Shown here: positions 17,520 to 25,466 of the stretch, in pieces | Layout of the letters: each line of letters starts with the position of its first letter | How positions within the stretch are numbered: position 1 is the stretch's first letter | NCBI RefSeq assembly: GCF_014203355.1 | Contig: NZ_JACHIR010000001.1 | Span: forward strand, 62,001 to 126,000 | Reading direction: 5' to 3' | Length of the DNA: 64,000 nt | DNA from: Kutzneria kofuensis | Lineage (GTDB): Bacteria > Actinomycetota > Actinomycetes > Mycobacteriales > Pseudonocardiaceae | Translations under genes and position numbers: made by a program | The notes under the pieces: model-generated | What the model was told of the DNA's origin: nothing | The model's database searches: none | The model's input: only the letters and a program-made list of their open reading frames with translations

Positions 17520-17967
17520 GCACGCGCTCGTAGCAGAGGGAGACCTCGCTGCCGACGTAGTCGCCGTAGAGCGGGATCGGGCGGTAGCCCTCGCGCTCGT
17601 AGAAGCGGATCGCGTCGGGCTGGCCGGTGCCGGTCTCCAGCCGCACGGTGGTCCAGCCGCGGTCGACGGCCGCCTGCTCCAGGGCCCGGAGCACGGCCGT
17701 CGCCACGCCGGTGCCGCGCGCCGCCGGCTCCACGTACATGCGCTTGACCTCGGCGGACGTGTCGTCGAGTTGGCGTAGCGCGCCGCAGCCCAGCGGCGTG
17801 CCGGCGTCGTCGAAGGCGATCAGGAAGACGGCGACGTCGGCGGCGCTCGGGTGCACGCCCGGCTCCGTGTCCTCGCCGCCGTAGCGGGCGAGAATCTCTT
17901 CGCGCTGGCGTTCGCGCAGGTGGATGCCGTTCGGGTCGTCCCAGGGGCGGTGTTCTACGGTCGTCAC
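17488..17967 (-). CDS. GNAT family N-acetyltransferase
   Basis: A 159-residue GCN5-type acetyltransferase. VKRMYVEPAARGTGVATAVL is the acetyl-CoA pyrophosphate loop (R/Q-x-x-G-x-G/A), and RFYEREGYRPI is the common C-terminal strand and turn. The acceptor is unknown. The GTG at 17967 was chosen; it lies 3 bp from a 25-bp palindrome that separates it from the TetR gene. The reading frame runs far upstream across the TetR gene, but that part has no homology. Convergent overlap with the hydrolase is 32 bases. Confidence 0.85.
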   Translation of the reverse strand: MTTVEHRPWDDPNGIHLRERQREEILARYGGEDTEPGVHPSAADVAVFLIAFDDAGTPLGCGALRQLDDTSAEVKRMYVEPAARGTGVATAVLRALEQAAVDRGWTTVRLETGTGQPDAIRFYEREGYRPIPLYGDYVGSEVSLCYERVLSPGVPADAR

Positions 17968-17969
17968 GG

Positions 17970-17994
17970 AACAGATGTTACGGTAACGTCTGTT
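17970..17994. promoter_or_regulatory. 25-bp palindrome, likely TetR operator
   Basis: The arms are ACAGATGTTAC and GTAACGTCTGT around a central G, with one mismatched pair, plus one further A/T pair outside. It lies in the 40-bp gap between the divergent GNAT and TetR starts, 14 bp from the TetR start, where an autoregulatory operator is expected. Confidence 0.75.
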
Positions 17995-18007
17995 ACGGGA
18001 GGGTTTC

Positions 18008-18592
18008 ATGTCACGAGTCGCGAACCCGCGGGCGGCGGAGCAGCTGTCGCAGGCGGTGTGGGACGTACTGGCCCAGCAGGGCCTGGAGCACCTGACCATC
18101 CGTGCCGTGGCGGCCGCCGCCGGCTGCACCACCGGGCTCGTGATGCACCGCTTCCCCAACCGCCGCGCGTTGCTCCGGCACGCCCGGGAGTTGCTGCACG
18201 AGCGGACCCGGTTGCGCGTCGAAGCGTTGGAGGCGGCCGCGTCGACACCCCGGGAAGCGCTGCGGGCCGTGCTGGCCCAGGGATTGGCGATCACCGAGGC
18301 CGGCACGACGGAAAGCGTGGTGTGGATCGGCTTTCTCGCCGCCACGGTCGGCGACTCCGAGCTGCTTGAGCTGCATCGGGTCAACACCAGGGCGTGGCGG
18401 CAACGAATCCTGCGACTCGTTGCCGCCGCCGCTCCTTCGTGGTCACCAGACGAGGTGTCCACGGCCGCACTGGCGTTGATGGGCATGGCCGAGGGCGCGG
18501 CCGCACTGGCATCGGCGGACCCGGAGACGTACAGCGCTGAGCTTCAGGAGGCCGCGCTGGACCGGACGCTGACGGCGTTGGGGCTCAGCTAG
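18008..18592 (+). CDS. TetR-family transcriptional regulator
   Basis: A 194-residue TetR regulator. The N-terminal helix-turn-helix reads LTIRAVAAAAGCTTGLVMHRF, the usual TetR pattern; the rest is a helical ligand and dimer domain with no recognisable specificity. It starts at ATG 18008, diverges from the GNAT gene across a palindrome, and probably represses both. Its stop overlaps the convergent alpha-galactosidase by eight bases. Confidence 0.9.
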   Translation: MSRVANPRAAEQLSQAVWDVLAQQGLEHLTIRAVAAAAGCTTGLVMHRFPNRRALLRHARELLHERTRLRVEALEAAASTPREALRAVLAQGLAITEAGTTESVVWIGFLAATVGDSELLELHRVNTRAWRQRILRLVAAAAPSWSPDEVSTAALALMGMAEGAAALASADPETYSAELQEAALDRTLTALGLS

Positions 18593-20162
18593 GCAGCGCC
18601 CAGATCTGGTTCAGCTGGTTGTCGCCGCAGGCATACAGCTGCAACGCCGTCCCGTCAGCGCTGCCACCGCCCGTGACGTCGAGGCACAGCCCCTGGTTGA
18701 CGAGGTTCCCGTTCAGCTTGTACGACCACTGCTGGCTGCCGGTGCCGTCGCATGTGGACAGTACCGCCTTGTTGCCGCTGTTGGTCAGGCACTTGCCGAG
18801 GGTTCGGACGGTTCCGTTCGACGTCTGCCAGCGCTGGTTCGGGTTTCCGGTGCAGGGCCACAGGATCACCGGATTGCCGTCGGCGGTGCCGCTGCCGGAG
18901 TCGTCCACGCACTTGCCGCTCGTGCCGGAGATCTGGCCGATCGGATCGACCGCACCGCAGTCGTTGCCCGGCGTGACGCGGAAGATGCCGGTGCCATGTG
19001 CGGGAATCATCGCGCTGATGGCGTTCGAGGTCTTGCCGGTCCACAGGTCCTTGGCCGTGTAGGAACAACTCGGCAGCCCGCCGGTGGTGCTCGTGGTGAC
19101 CGAGGAACCGCTGCGGTTGAGGATCGCCACCGCGCGGTCGCCGTTGGCCAGCGGCCGGTAGAGCACGTCGGTCGTGCCGTTCTGGGCGTAGACCGTGCCC
19201 TGCTTGCCCAGCCGATCCTGGTCCACCGCAAGGATGTCCGCGTTGCCGAGCGTCGCGATCGCCGTCGACGACAGCGTGGTCACGTCCGAGCTGAGGATCA
19301 TCGGCGCGGCCATCATCGCCCACAGGGCGACCTGGCTGCGGGACTCGTCGGCCGTCATGCCGCCGTCACCGGCGATGAGAAAGTCGGGGTCGTTCCAGTT
19401 GCCCGGACCGGCGTAGCGGCCGAGCGGGTTGTTGTAGCCGTAGTTGCCGAGCACGCTGCCCCAGCGGCTGGCGTTCGGCTTGTTCTTGTCGTACGTGGCG
19501 ATGTCGTAGCCCTCGCGCCAGAGCTGGCCGTACTGCTTCACCCAGCTCAACACCGTGTACCAGGAGGTCTGCCCCTGGAAGTAGGCCGGCGCCGACTCGG
19601 AGAAGACGATCTTCCGGCCGGTCTTCGCGAGCGCGGCGGACTGCTGGGCGTAGGCCGACTTGTAGGTCTGTTCCTCGGTCTGGCCCGGCACCGTCGGCAC
19701 ATTGCACCCGTCCAACTTGAGGTAGTCCACGCCCCAGCCCGCGAACAGGTCGGCGTCCTGCTGGAAGTGGTTCCAGCTGCCCGGATAGCCGCCGCAGGTG
19801 AGCGTGCCCGCGTCCTCGTAGATGCCGAACTTGAGGCCCTTGTCGTGCAGGTACCGGCCGACGTAGGCCATGCCGTCCGGGAACCTCACCGGGTCGGCGA
19901 CGAGGTTTCCGTTGCCGTCACGGGATTTCGCCATCCAGCAGTCGTCGATGGTGACCGTGTTGTAGCCCTTGGCCGCCAGGCCGGTCGAGACCAGGGCGTC
20001 GGCGTTGGAGAGGATGGTCTGCTCGGTGAAGTCGCACTGGTAGTGCGCCCAGTCGTTCCAGCCCATCGGCGGCGTTTCGGCCAGGGTCGGCTCGGCGGCG
20101 GTGGTCACGGGCGTCAGCAGCGACGCGGCCGTGACCGCGGCGAGCAGGATCGTTGATGGCAC
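18585..20162 (-). CDS. Secreted GH27 alpha-galactosidase with ricin-type lectin domain
   Basis: A 525-residue exported enzyme. A signal peptide ends near TTAAEP (about residue 24). The GH27 barrel starts with PPMGWNDW; DYLKLDGC holds the nucleophile Asp (about 151), WREGYDIA the acid/base Asp, and WNDPDFL a family signature. After a beta domain, a ricin B / CBM13 domain (about 400-525) shows three QxW-type repeats: NQRW, SQQW and NQIW. It should release terminal alpha-galactose (or beta-L-arabinopyranose) from plant polymers. The start is GTG 20162. It lies 58 bp after the GH35 gene on the same strand, so the two probably form one operon. Confidence 0.92.
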   Translation of the reverse strand: MPSTILLAAVTAASLLTPVTTAAEPTLAETPPMGWNDWAHYQCDFTEQTILSNADALVSTGLAAKGYNTVTIDDCWMAKSRDGNGNLVADPVRFPDGMAYVGRYLHDKGLKFGIYEDAGTLTCGGYPGSWNHFQQDADLFAGWGVDYLKLDGCNVPTVPGQTEEQTYKSAYAQQSAALAKTGRKIVFSESAPAYFQGQTSWYTVLSWVKQYGQLWREGYDIATYDKNKPNASRWGSVLGNYGYNNPLGRYAGPGNWNDPDFLIAGDGGMTADESRSQVALWAMMAAPMILSSDVTTLSSTAIATLGNADILAVDQDRLGKQGTVYAQNGTTDVLYRPLANGDRAVAILNRSGSSVTTSTTGGLPSCSYTAKDLWTGKTSNAISAMIPAHGTGIFRVTPGNDCGAVDPIGQISGTSGKCVDDSGSGTADGNPVILWPCTGNPNQRWQTSNGTVRTLGKCLTNSGNKAVLSTCDGTGSQQWSYKLNGNLVNQGLCLDVTGGGSADGTALQLYACGDNQLNQIWALPS

Positions 20163-20220
20163 GGCGGATGCCTTTCAGCTCAAGGTGCGGGCCAGGCTGA
20201 TCGGTTGCGGTGGTCGGGCT

Positions 20221-22083
20221 TCAGGCCAGGGTTCGGGCGAAGCCGATCGGTTGCGGCGTGGTCTGGTGCAGGTCCAGCACCACGATCTCGTTGCGCCCCG
20301 GCCGAAGCCACGGCGCCGGGCAGAACAGCCGGTGCTGCGGGCCGATCTCCCAGTACCGGCCCAGGTTGTTGCCGTTCACCCACACCACGCCCTTGGTCCA
20401 GCGGGACATGTCCAGGTAGGTGTCGCCGACCACGTCGAGGGTGAGCGTGGCCCGGAAGAACAGGCCGGGCCGCTTGGCGTCCTTGACGATCGGCTTGAGT
20501 GTGCCGATGTCGTCCAGCGGCAGCGGGAAGATCTGCCAGCCGGCGAGCTTCGATCCGTTGAGGGAGACCGATTCGAGAATGCCCTTGCGGTCCACGATGG
20601 CGTGGCCGTAGTTGGTCCGGCCCATGCCCTCGACCAGGATGTCCAGCGTGGTGCCGGACATCGTCAGGGCCAGCGGCGCGTTGTTGTTGGTGACGTTGAG
20701 TTTCTTCGATTCCGCGTCGGGGATCAGCGGGCGGGAGAAGCCGCCCTGGTAGTGACCGTCGACGAACACCGTGGCGTAGTCGTGCACCCAGCGGATGTCG
20801 AGCTCACCGGCGCCGGCGATTCTCGTGCGGTACAAGGCGAAGCCGTAACTCTGGCCGAGCATCTCGAACGGCTGCGGGTCCGTCGACGCCACGGCGTCGG
20901 GGAGGTTGTCCCACAGCGACGCGTACACGGTCGGCGTGACCGGCGCGGGGACGATTGTCGGCTTCGGATCGGGAATCGGCGGCAGTGCCCGCAGGTAGCC
21001 GGCGATCAGGTCGCGATAGGCGTGGTACTGCGGAGTTGCCACGCCCTGCTCCGTGATCGGCGCGGCGTAGTCGTAGCTGGTGACATCGGGCTGGTAGCCG
21101 CCGGAGAGGTCGTTGGCGTTGGCGCCGGCGGAGAAGCCGAAACTGGTGCCGCCGTGCACCATGTACAGGTTGAACGACAGGCCTTCGGCCATGAACGCCT
21201 TGAGGTCCGCCGTGATGTCGGTCGGCCCGGCGAAGTTCTTGTCGCCCCAGTGCGTCAGCCAGCCCGGATACACCTCGCCGGCCATCGCCGGCACGGCCGG
21301 GAACGCCTTGCGGGCGGCGGCGATGGACGCCGCGTCGCCGCCGCTCAGCGCGATCGCCCCGCCCTTGACGTTGCTGTGGTTCTGCTCCAGCTGGCCCAGG
21401 CCGTCCTCGGTGTAGAACGGGCCGTCGACGCCGTGCTCGATCCACAGCTGGCGGAGTTGCTCCAGGTAGGCGGGGTCGCTGCCGTAGGAGCCGTACTCGT
21501 TCTCGATCTGCACCATCAGGATCGGGCCGCCGTTGGCGACCATCAGCGGGCGGATCCGCGGAGCGAGCTGGCCGATGTAGCGGCGGACCGCCGCCAGGTA
21601 GCGTTCGTCGGCGTCCACGCGCAGCTTGATGTCCTTGACGGCCAGCAGATACGGCGGGATGCCGCCGAGGTCCCACTCGCCGCAGACGTACGGGCCGGGG
21701 CGCAGCAGCACCCACATGCCCTCGGCCCGGCAGAGCCGGACGAACGCCTCCACGTCGCGGCGCTCGGTGCGGAAGTCGAACACGCCCGGTCGCGGCTCCA
21801 CGTAGTTCCACATCACGTAGATCGAGATCGTGTTCAGGCCCATCGCCTTGGCCATGGCGATGCGATGCCGCCAGTGCTCGACCGGGATGCGGGCCGGGTG
21901 CATCTCGCCGCCGCGGATCTGGAACCGCTGGCAGTCGAGCAGGAAGCCGCTGCCGTCGGGCGCGAAGGCGAAGCGGTGGCCGCACCGCCCCGACTGCTCC
22001 CGTCTCACCGGTTGGCCCGGCATAACCGCAGCTAGCGGCGCCAATCCGCCCATGGCCAGGAACCACCGCCGAGCCATCTCCAT
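20221..22083 (-). CDS. GH35 beta-galactosidase
   Basis: A 620-residue GH35 enzyme. RGGEMHPARIP is the family opening motif. QIENEYGSYG at about 193-201 carries the acid/base Glu, and EVYPGWLTHWG near 270 the nucleophile Glu, both matching the well-known GH35 positions. The C-terminal half has the galactose-binding jelly-roll segments ending WVNGNNLGRYWEIGPQ. A short hydrophobic N-terminus (WFLAMGGLAPLAAV) suggests export, perhaps through a twin-arginine-like ARRWF. ATG 22083 follows GGGAGG. It leads the GH27 gene in a two-gene operon that would remove beta- and alpha-linked galactose. Confidence 0.92.
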   Translation of the reverse strand: MEMARRWFLAMGGLAPLAAVMPGQPVRREQSGRCGHRFAFAPDGSGFLLDCQRFQIRGGEMHPARIPVEHWRHRIAMAKAMGLNTISIYVMWNYVEPRPGVFDFRTERRDVEAFVRLCRAEGMWVLLRPGPYVCGEWDLGGIPPYLLAVKDIKLRVDADERYLAAVRRYIGQLAPRIRPLMVANGGPILMVQIENEYGSYGSDPAYLEQLRQLWIEHGVDGPFYTEDGLGQLEQNHSNVKGGAIALSGGDAASIAAARKAFPAVPAMAGEVYPGWLTHWGDKNFAGPTDITADLKAFMAEGLSFNLYMVHGGTSFGFSAGANANDLSGGYQPDVTSYDYAAPITEQGVATPQYHAYRDLIAGYLRALPPIPDPKPTIVPAPVTPTVYASLWDNLPDAVASTDPQPFEMLGQSYGFALYRTRIAGAGELDIRWVHDYATVFVDGHYQGGFSRPLIPDAESKKLNVTNNNAPLALTMSGTTLDILVEGMGRTNYGHAIVDRKGILESVSLNGSKLAGWQIFPLPLDDIGTLKPIVKDAKRPGLFFRATLTLDVVGDTYLDMSRWTKGVVWVNGNNLGRYWEIGPQHRLFCPAPWLRPGRNEIVVLDLHQTTPQPIGFARTLA

Positions 22084-22163
22084 GGCTTGCCTCCCACCCA
22101 GCTAGTCGCCGCGAACGGACACTACGGGCGAGCACTACTGCGCGTCCATGCGCCAAAAGTAGG

Positions 22164-22179
22164 GAAACCGAGCAGTTTC
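22164..22179. promoter_or_regulatory. Palindromic operator candidate upstream of the GH35-GH27 operon
   Basis: GAAAC and GTTTC flank six bases (CGAGCA), 85 bp before the GH35 start. Such CGAAAC...GTTTC elements resemble binding sites of LacI-type sugar regulators in actinomycetes. No regulator gene of that type lies in the window. Confidence 0.45.
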
Positions 22180-22267
22180 GCGCAGTCAGGGTCTGAACTG
22201 ATGGCGCCGACGATCACGCCGTCGACCCGGGCCAGCCGGCTACCGCAGAGGCAGCGCAGGTACTCGA

Positions 22268-22289
22268 CGCCGCCACGACCGGGGCGGCG
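22268..22289 (-). terminator. Hairpin after the chitosanase gene
   Basis: CGCCGCC and GGCGGCG pair across eight bases directly after the minus-strand chitosanase stop. There is no U-run, as is common for actinomycete terminators, so termination is probable rather than shown. Confidence 0.45.
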
Positions 22290-22291
22290 GC

Positions 22292-23341
22292 CTAATCGCT
22301 CGGCGTCTTGATGGTCAGGTTGAAGTCCGCGCCGATCGTCAGCGGCGGGTCGAGCTTCCAGCAGTTCTTGTCCGCCAACTGCTGCAGCGCCTGTACCCGG
22401 TCGACAGCCTCGCTCCATACCTTCTGCCGGCCGGGGGTGCAGGGGTTGCGCAGGTGCTTGAGCCGGATCTTGTTGAAGGCGGCCAGGAAAACCGGCTCGG
22501 CGACGCCGGACACCGGGGTGCCGGAGGCCTCGATGATGGACTCGGTGATGAGCTTGGGCAGGCCGTCGCAGTCGCTGCTGCTGGGGCCCATCATCAGCGC
22601 GGTGTCGAACAGGTCCTCGGCGCCGAGGGTGCTGCGGATGTTGAGCTGGTTGGCGATGGCCAGCGCCGGCGTGAGGAACAGCTCGTGGCCGACCTTGAGC
22701 TGGACGTCGTCGAATCTCCGGTCGGCGGCGGCGGTCCGCCAGTCGTTGACGAACGAGTCGCCGAGGGCGCCGGTGTCGTCGCTGTGGGACTCGCCCAGCT
22801 TCTGCAGGGTGGGCAGGTAGCGGCGGAGCGGATTGTCGGGCACGTCGTCGGTGTACTGGCTGACCACGGTGAACACGTCGCCGCGGGCGGTGCAGAAGCT
22901 GGCCCAGCCGGCCTTGAAGCCGCAGCCGTCATGGTCGTTGACGATGCTGGCGTACTGCGGTGTGGTCTTGCCTTGTTCGAACACGGCGGTGATGTCGTCC
23001 AGCATCGTCACCACCCGGGGCGGCAGTGTCGGCCCGGCCGGGGGCTTGCTGGCCGTGGTCGTCGTTGTCGTGGCGCCGCCGGTGGTCGAGGACGTGCCGC
23101 CGGTCGGCGAGGTGGAGGTGACCGGCGGCGGGGATCCGGCCGGCGGCAACGTGATCACCGATGGCCCGGTGGGCACGACCGGCGGTAGCGCCGTGTTCTC
23201 GCTGGAGCCCGGCCACATCGTCGTGAACGCGATGCCGACACTCGTCACCAGCGCGAGGGCCACGGGTACCGCGGTTCGCAGCGGCAGGCCGCCGACCTGG
23301 ACGTCCCAGAATCCCTTCGACCGCGGCTGACTGGACTCCAC
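22292..23341 (-). CDS. GH46 chitosanase with N-terminal anchor and Pro/Thr linker
   Basis: A 349-residue protein. Residues about 22-43 form one hydrophobic segment, about 50-108 a Pro/Thr/Ser-rich linker with a run of threonines, and about 109-349 a GH46 domain. FEQGKTTPQY aligns with the acid Glu of Streptomyces chitosanase and DGCGFKAG with its catalytic Asp region; FCTARGD, YLPTLQKL, DWRTAAAD and ALMMGP follow in the known order. It should cleave chitosan endo-wise outside the cell. No clear signal cleavage site follows the hydrophobic segment, so it may stay membrane-tethered. The GTG at 23341 follows GGAG at nine bases; upstream sequence in frame shows no homology. Confidence 0.85.
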   Translation of the reverse strand: MESSQPRSKGFWDVQVGGLPLRTAVPVALALVTSVGIAFTTMWPGSSENTALPPVVPTGPSVITLPPAGSPPPVTSTSPTGGTSSTTGGATTTTTTASKPPAGPTLPPRVVTMLDDITAVFEQGKTTPQYASIVNDHDGCGFKAGWASFCTARGDVFTVVSQYTDDVPDNPLRRYLPTLQKLGESHSDDTGALGDSFVNDWRTAAADRRFDDVQLKVGHELFLTPALAIANQLNIRSTLGAEDLFDTALMMGPSSSDCDGLPKLITESIIEASGTPVSGVAEPVFLAAFNKIRLKHLRNPCTPGRQKVWSEAVDRVQALQQLADKNCWKLDPPLTIGADFNLTIKTPSD

Positions 23342-23618
23342 TCGAGTTCGCTCCGTGCTCGATCGGATTGCGCACACCGCTGGATTTACGCAGGTGGGAG
23401 CCGCGCGGTTCAACCGAACGGCCCCCGGCCCGACCCGCCCGGGCTCAGCCGAACGCCGTAGGCCGACCCATCGGATGACTTCTTCGATGTAAACGTATTC
23501 CGAACAGATACTACGGCTATAGATCGGATGTCCAGCCTTGACGACGCAGGCGTGACCGGAGTACTCGTTCATCGACAGCCACGAGCCTCCCGCCGCGGGC
23601 TCCATCGAGAGGAGCACG
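23342..23618. promoter_or_regulatory. Divergent chitosanase/GH105 intergenic region
   Basis: This 277-bp gap separates the divergent chitosanase and GH105 starts. It holds a half-site reminiscent of LacI-type catabolite elements (TGTAAACGTATTC at 23492-23504) and a TATAGAT box at 23518-23524 that could be a -10 for GH105. No gene was seen in it. Confidence 0.35.
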
Positions 23619-24797
23619 ATGCCCAGCCCGCGCACGCGGGGCAGCTGGATCCGCCGGATCGGGATCGTCCTGGTCGCCAGCCTCGCCCCGATCCTGCCGG
23701 TCGCGGCCACCGCCGCCCCCGCACAGCCACCGTCCGCGACGGACTGGTCGAAGGCCGTCGTCGACTCGACCATGAAGCGCTTCACGCCGGCCACGCTCGG
23801 CAGCTGGGGCTACCAGACCGGCCTGTACCTCTACGGCCAGTACCTCGTCTACAAGCGCACCCACGACAAGGCGTACCTGGACTACATCAAGGCCTGGGTC
23901 GACCGCTTCGTCGACGCGAACGGCAAGGTGAGCAACAGCTTCAACAGCCTGGACTCCATGCAGTCCGGCAACCTGCTGGTGCTGCTGTACCAGGAGACCA
24001 AGGATCCCCGGTACCAGAAGGCGGCCGCGCAGATCCGGACCCGCCTGAACACCTACCCGCGCACCTCCGACGGCGGTTTCTGGCACGCCACCAGCCGTGA
24101 GCACCAGCTGTGGCTGGACGGCACCTACATGGTGCTGCCGTTCCTGGAGCGCTACGGCGCCACCTTCGACGACGCCACGTACGCCAACGCCGAGGCCGCC
24201 AAGCAGCTCGTCACCTACGGCAGCCACCTCGCCGACCCGTCCGGCTTCTTCTTCCACGCCTACGACGAGTCCGGCACGCAGACCTGGGCCGACCCCGCCA
24301 CGCACCACTCCTCCGAGTTCTGGTGCCGGTCCATCGGCTGGTACTCCATGGCCAGCGTCGACGTCCTCGACTACACCCCGCGCTCCGACCCCAACCGCGC
24401 GAAGATCATCAAGAACGTCCAGAACCTGGCCAAGGCCATCCGCAAGTACCAGGACCCCGCCACCGGCCGCTGGTTCCAGGTGCCCGAGAAGCCGACCCTG
24501 TCCGGCAACTGGACCGAGACCTCGTGCTCGGCGATGTTCACCTACATGGTGTCCAAGGCCGTGCAGAAGGGCTACATCGACCACAGCTACCAGGCCGTGG
24601 CCGACAAGGGTTACAAGGGCGTGCTGGCCAAGGTGTCCCTCGGCAGTGACGGCCTGACCAACATCGCCGACATCTGCATCGGCACCAACGTCGGCGACAC
24701 CGCCTTCTACCTGGCCCGGCCCCGGGCCACCAACGACCCGCACGGTCTCGGCGCGTTCCTGATCATGAACGAACAGATGCGCGGCACCCACCACTAG
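23619..24797 (+). CDS. Secreted GH105 unsaturated rhamnogalacturonyl hydrolase
   Basis: A 392-residue protein with a signal peptide ending near ATAAPA (about residue 33) and an alpha/alpha six-barrel of GH105. LDSMQSGN (Asp about 112) and HQLWLDGTYM (Asp about 167) match the two aspartates of YteR that hydrate the unsaturated sugar; EFWCRSIGWYSMA is another conserved helix. It removes unsaturated galacturonic acid left by rhamnogalacturonan or pectin lyases. ATG 23619 follows GAGAGGAG. Export is unusual for this family, which is often cytoplasmic. A strong hairpin terminator follows. Confidence 0.9.
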   Translation: MPSPRTRGSWIRRIGIVLVASLAPILPVAATAAPAQPPSATDWSKAVVDSTMKRFTPATLGSWGYQTGLYLYGQYLVYKRTHDKAYLDYIKAWVDRFVDANGKVSNSFNSLDSMQSGNLLVLLYQETKDPRYQKAAAQIRTRLNTYPRTSDGGFWHATSREHQLWLDGTYMVLPFLERYGATFDDATYANAEAAKQLVTYGSHLADPSGFFFHAYDESGTQTWADPATHHSSEFWCRSIGWYSMASVDVLDYTPRSDPNRAKIIKNVQNLAKAIRKYQDPATGRWFQVPEKPTLSGNWTETSCSAMFTYMVSKAVQKGYIDHSYQAVADKGYKGVLAKVSLGSDGLTNIADICIGTNVGDTAFYLARPRATNDPHGLGAFLIMNEQMRGTHH

Positions 24798-24799
24798 CG

Positions 24800-24854
24800 G
24801 CACGGACAAGGCCGCCTTGCCCGCGTCCGGCGCGAGCAAGGCGGCCTTCCGTGC
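24800..24854 (+). terminator. Strong hairpin after GH105
   Basis: GCACGG plus CAAGGCCGCCTTGC pair with GCAAGGCGGCCTT plus CCGTGC across a 15-base loop, leaving one or two unpaired bases. It lies two bases after the GH105 stop and ends with a C-run rather than a U-run. Confidence 0.8.
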
Positions 24855-24875
24855 CCCCCGGATAGGCTCGCCGGC

Positions 24876-25451
24876 ATGGCGAGCGTGGCGGGGCTGGTGC
24901 TGGCGGCCGGGGAGGGCCGGCGGTACGGGATGCCGAAGGCGCTGGTGTCCCACGGCGGGCGGCTGTTCGTGGAGTCGACGGTGGATCGGCTGCGGGCGGC
25001 GGGGTGCGGCCGGATCGTCGTCGTGGCGGGGGCGGCGGCGGAGAAAGTCCGCGAGGCGGATCTCGGGGACGCCGAGGTGGTCGAGAATCCCGACTGGCCG
25101 AGCGGGATGGGGTCGTCGCTGCGCAAGGGAATCGAGGCGCTGCAAGGGACAGCGGCGCAAGGGGTGGGCGCGGTGGCGGTGATGACGGTGGACCTGCCGG
25201 GCGTCACGGCGGAGGCGATCGAGCGGGTGCTCGGGCACGCGACGCCGGACGTGTTGGCGGCGGCGACCTACAACGGCAGGCGGGGGCATCCGGTGTTGAT
25301 CGGGCGCGAGCACTGGCAAGGGGTCCACGAGCTGGCGCAGGGGGACAGCGGGGCGAGGGCGTATCTGCGGCGGCACGAGGTGACGGAAGTGGCCTGTGAA
25401 GATGTGGCCGACGGGCACGACGTGGACCGCCCGGAGGACCTTCCCCGGTGA
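24876..25451 (+). CDS. MobA-like nucleotidyltransferase
   Basis: A 191-residue NTP-transferase-fold protein. LVLAAGEGRRYGMPKAL is the nucleotide-binding signature with its lysine, ENPDWPSGMGSSL resembles the MocA/MobA substrate loop, and MTVDLPGV carries the metal aspartate. GHPVLI near the end is also conserved. Relatives attach CMP or GMP to molybdopterin; without molybdenum-cofactor neighbours the substrate is uncertain. It starts at ATG 24876. The next gene begins 15 bp after its stop. Confidence 0.85.
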   Translation: MASVAGLVLAAGEGRRYGMPKALVSHGGRLFVESTVDRLRAAGCGRIVVVAGAAAEKVREADLGDAEVVENPDWPSGMGSSLRKGIEALQGTAAQGVGAVAVMTVDLPGVTAEAIERVLGHATPDVLAAATYNGRRGHPVLIGREHWQGVHELAQGDSGARAYLRRHEVTEVACEDVADGHDVDRPEDLPR

Positions 25452-25466
25452 GGTAGCGTCCGCCCA

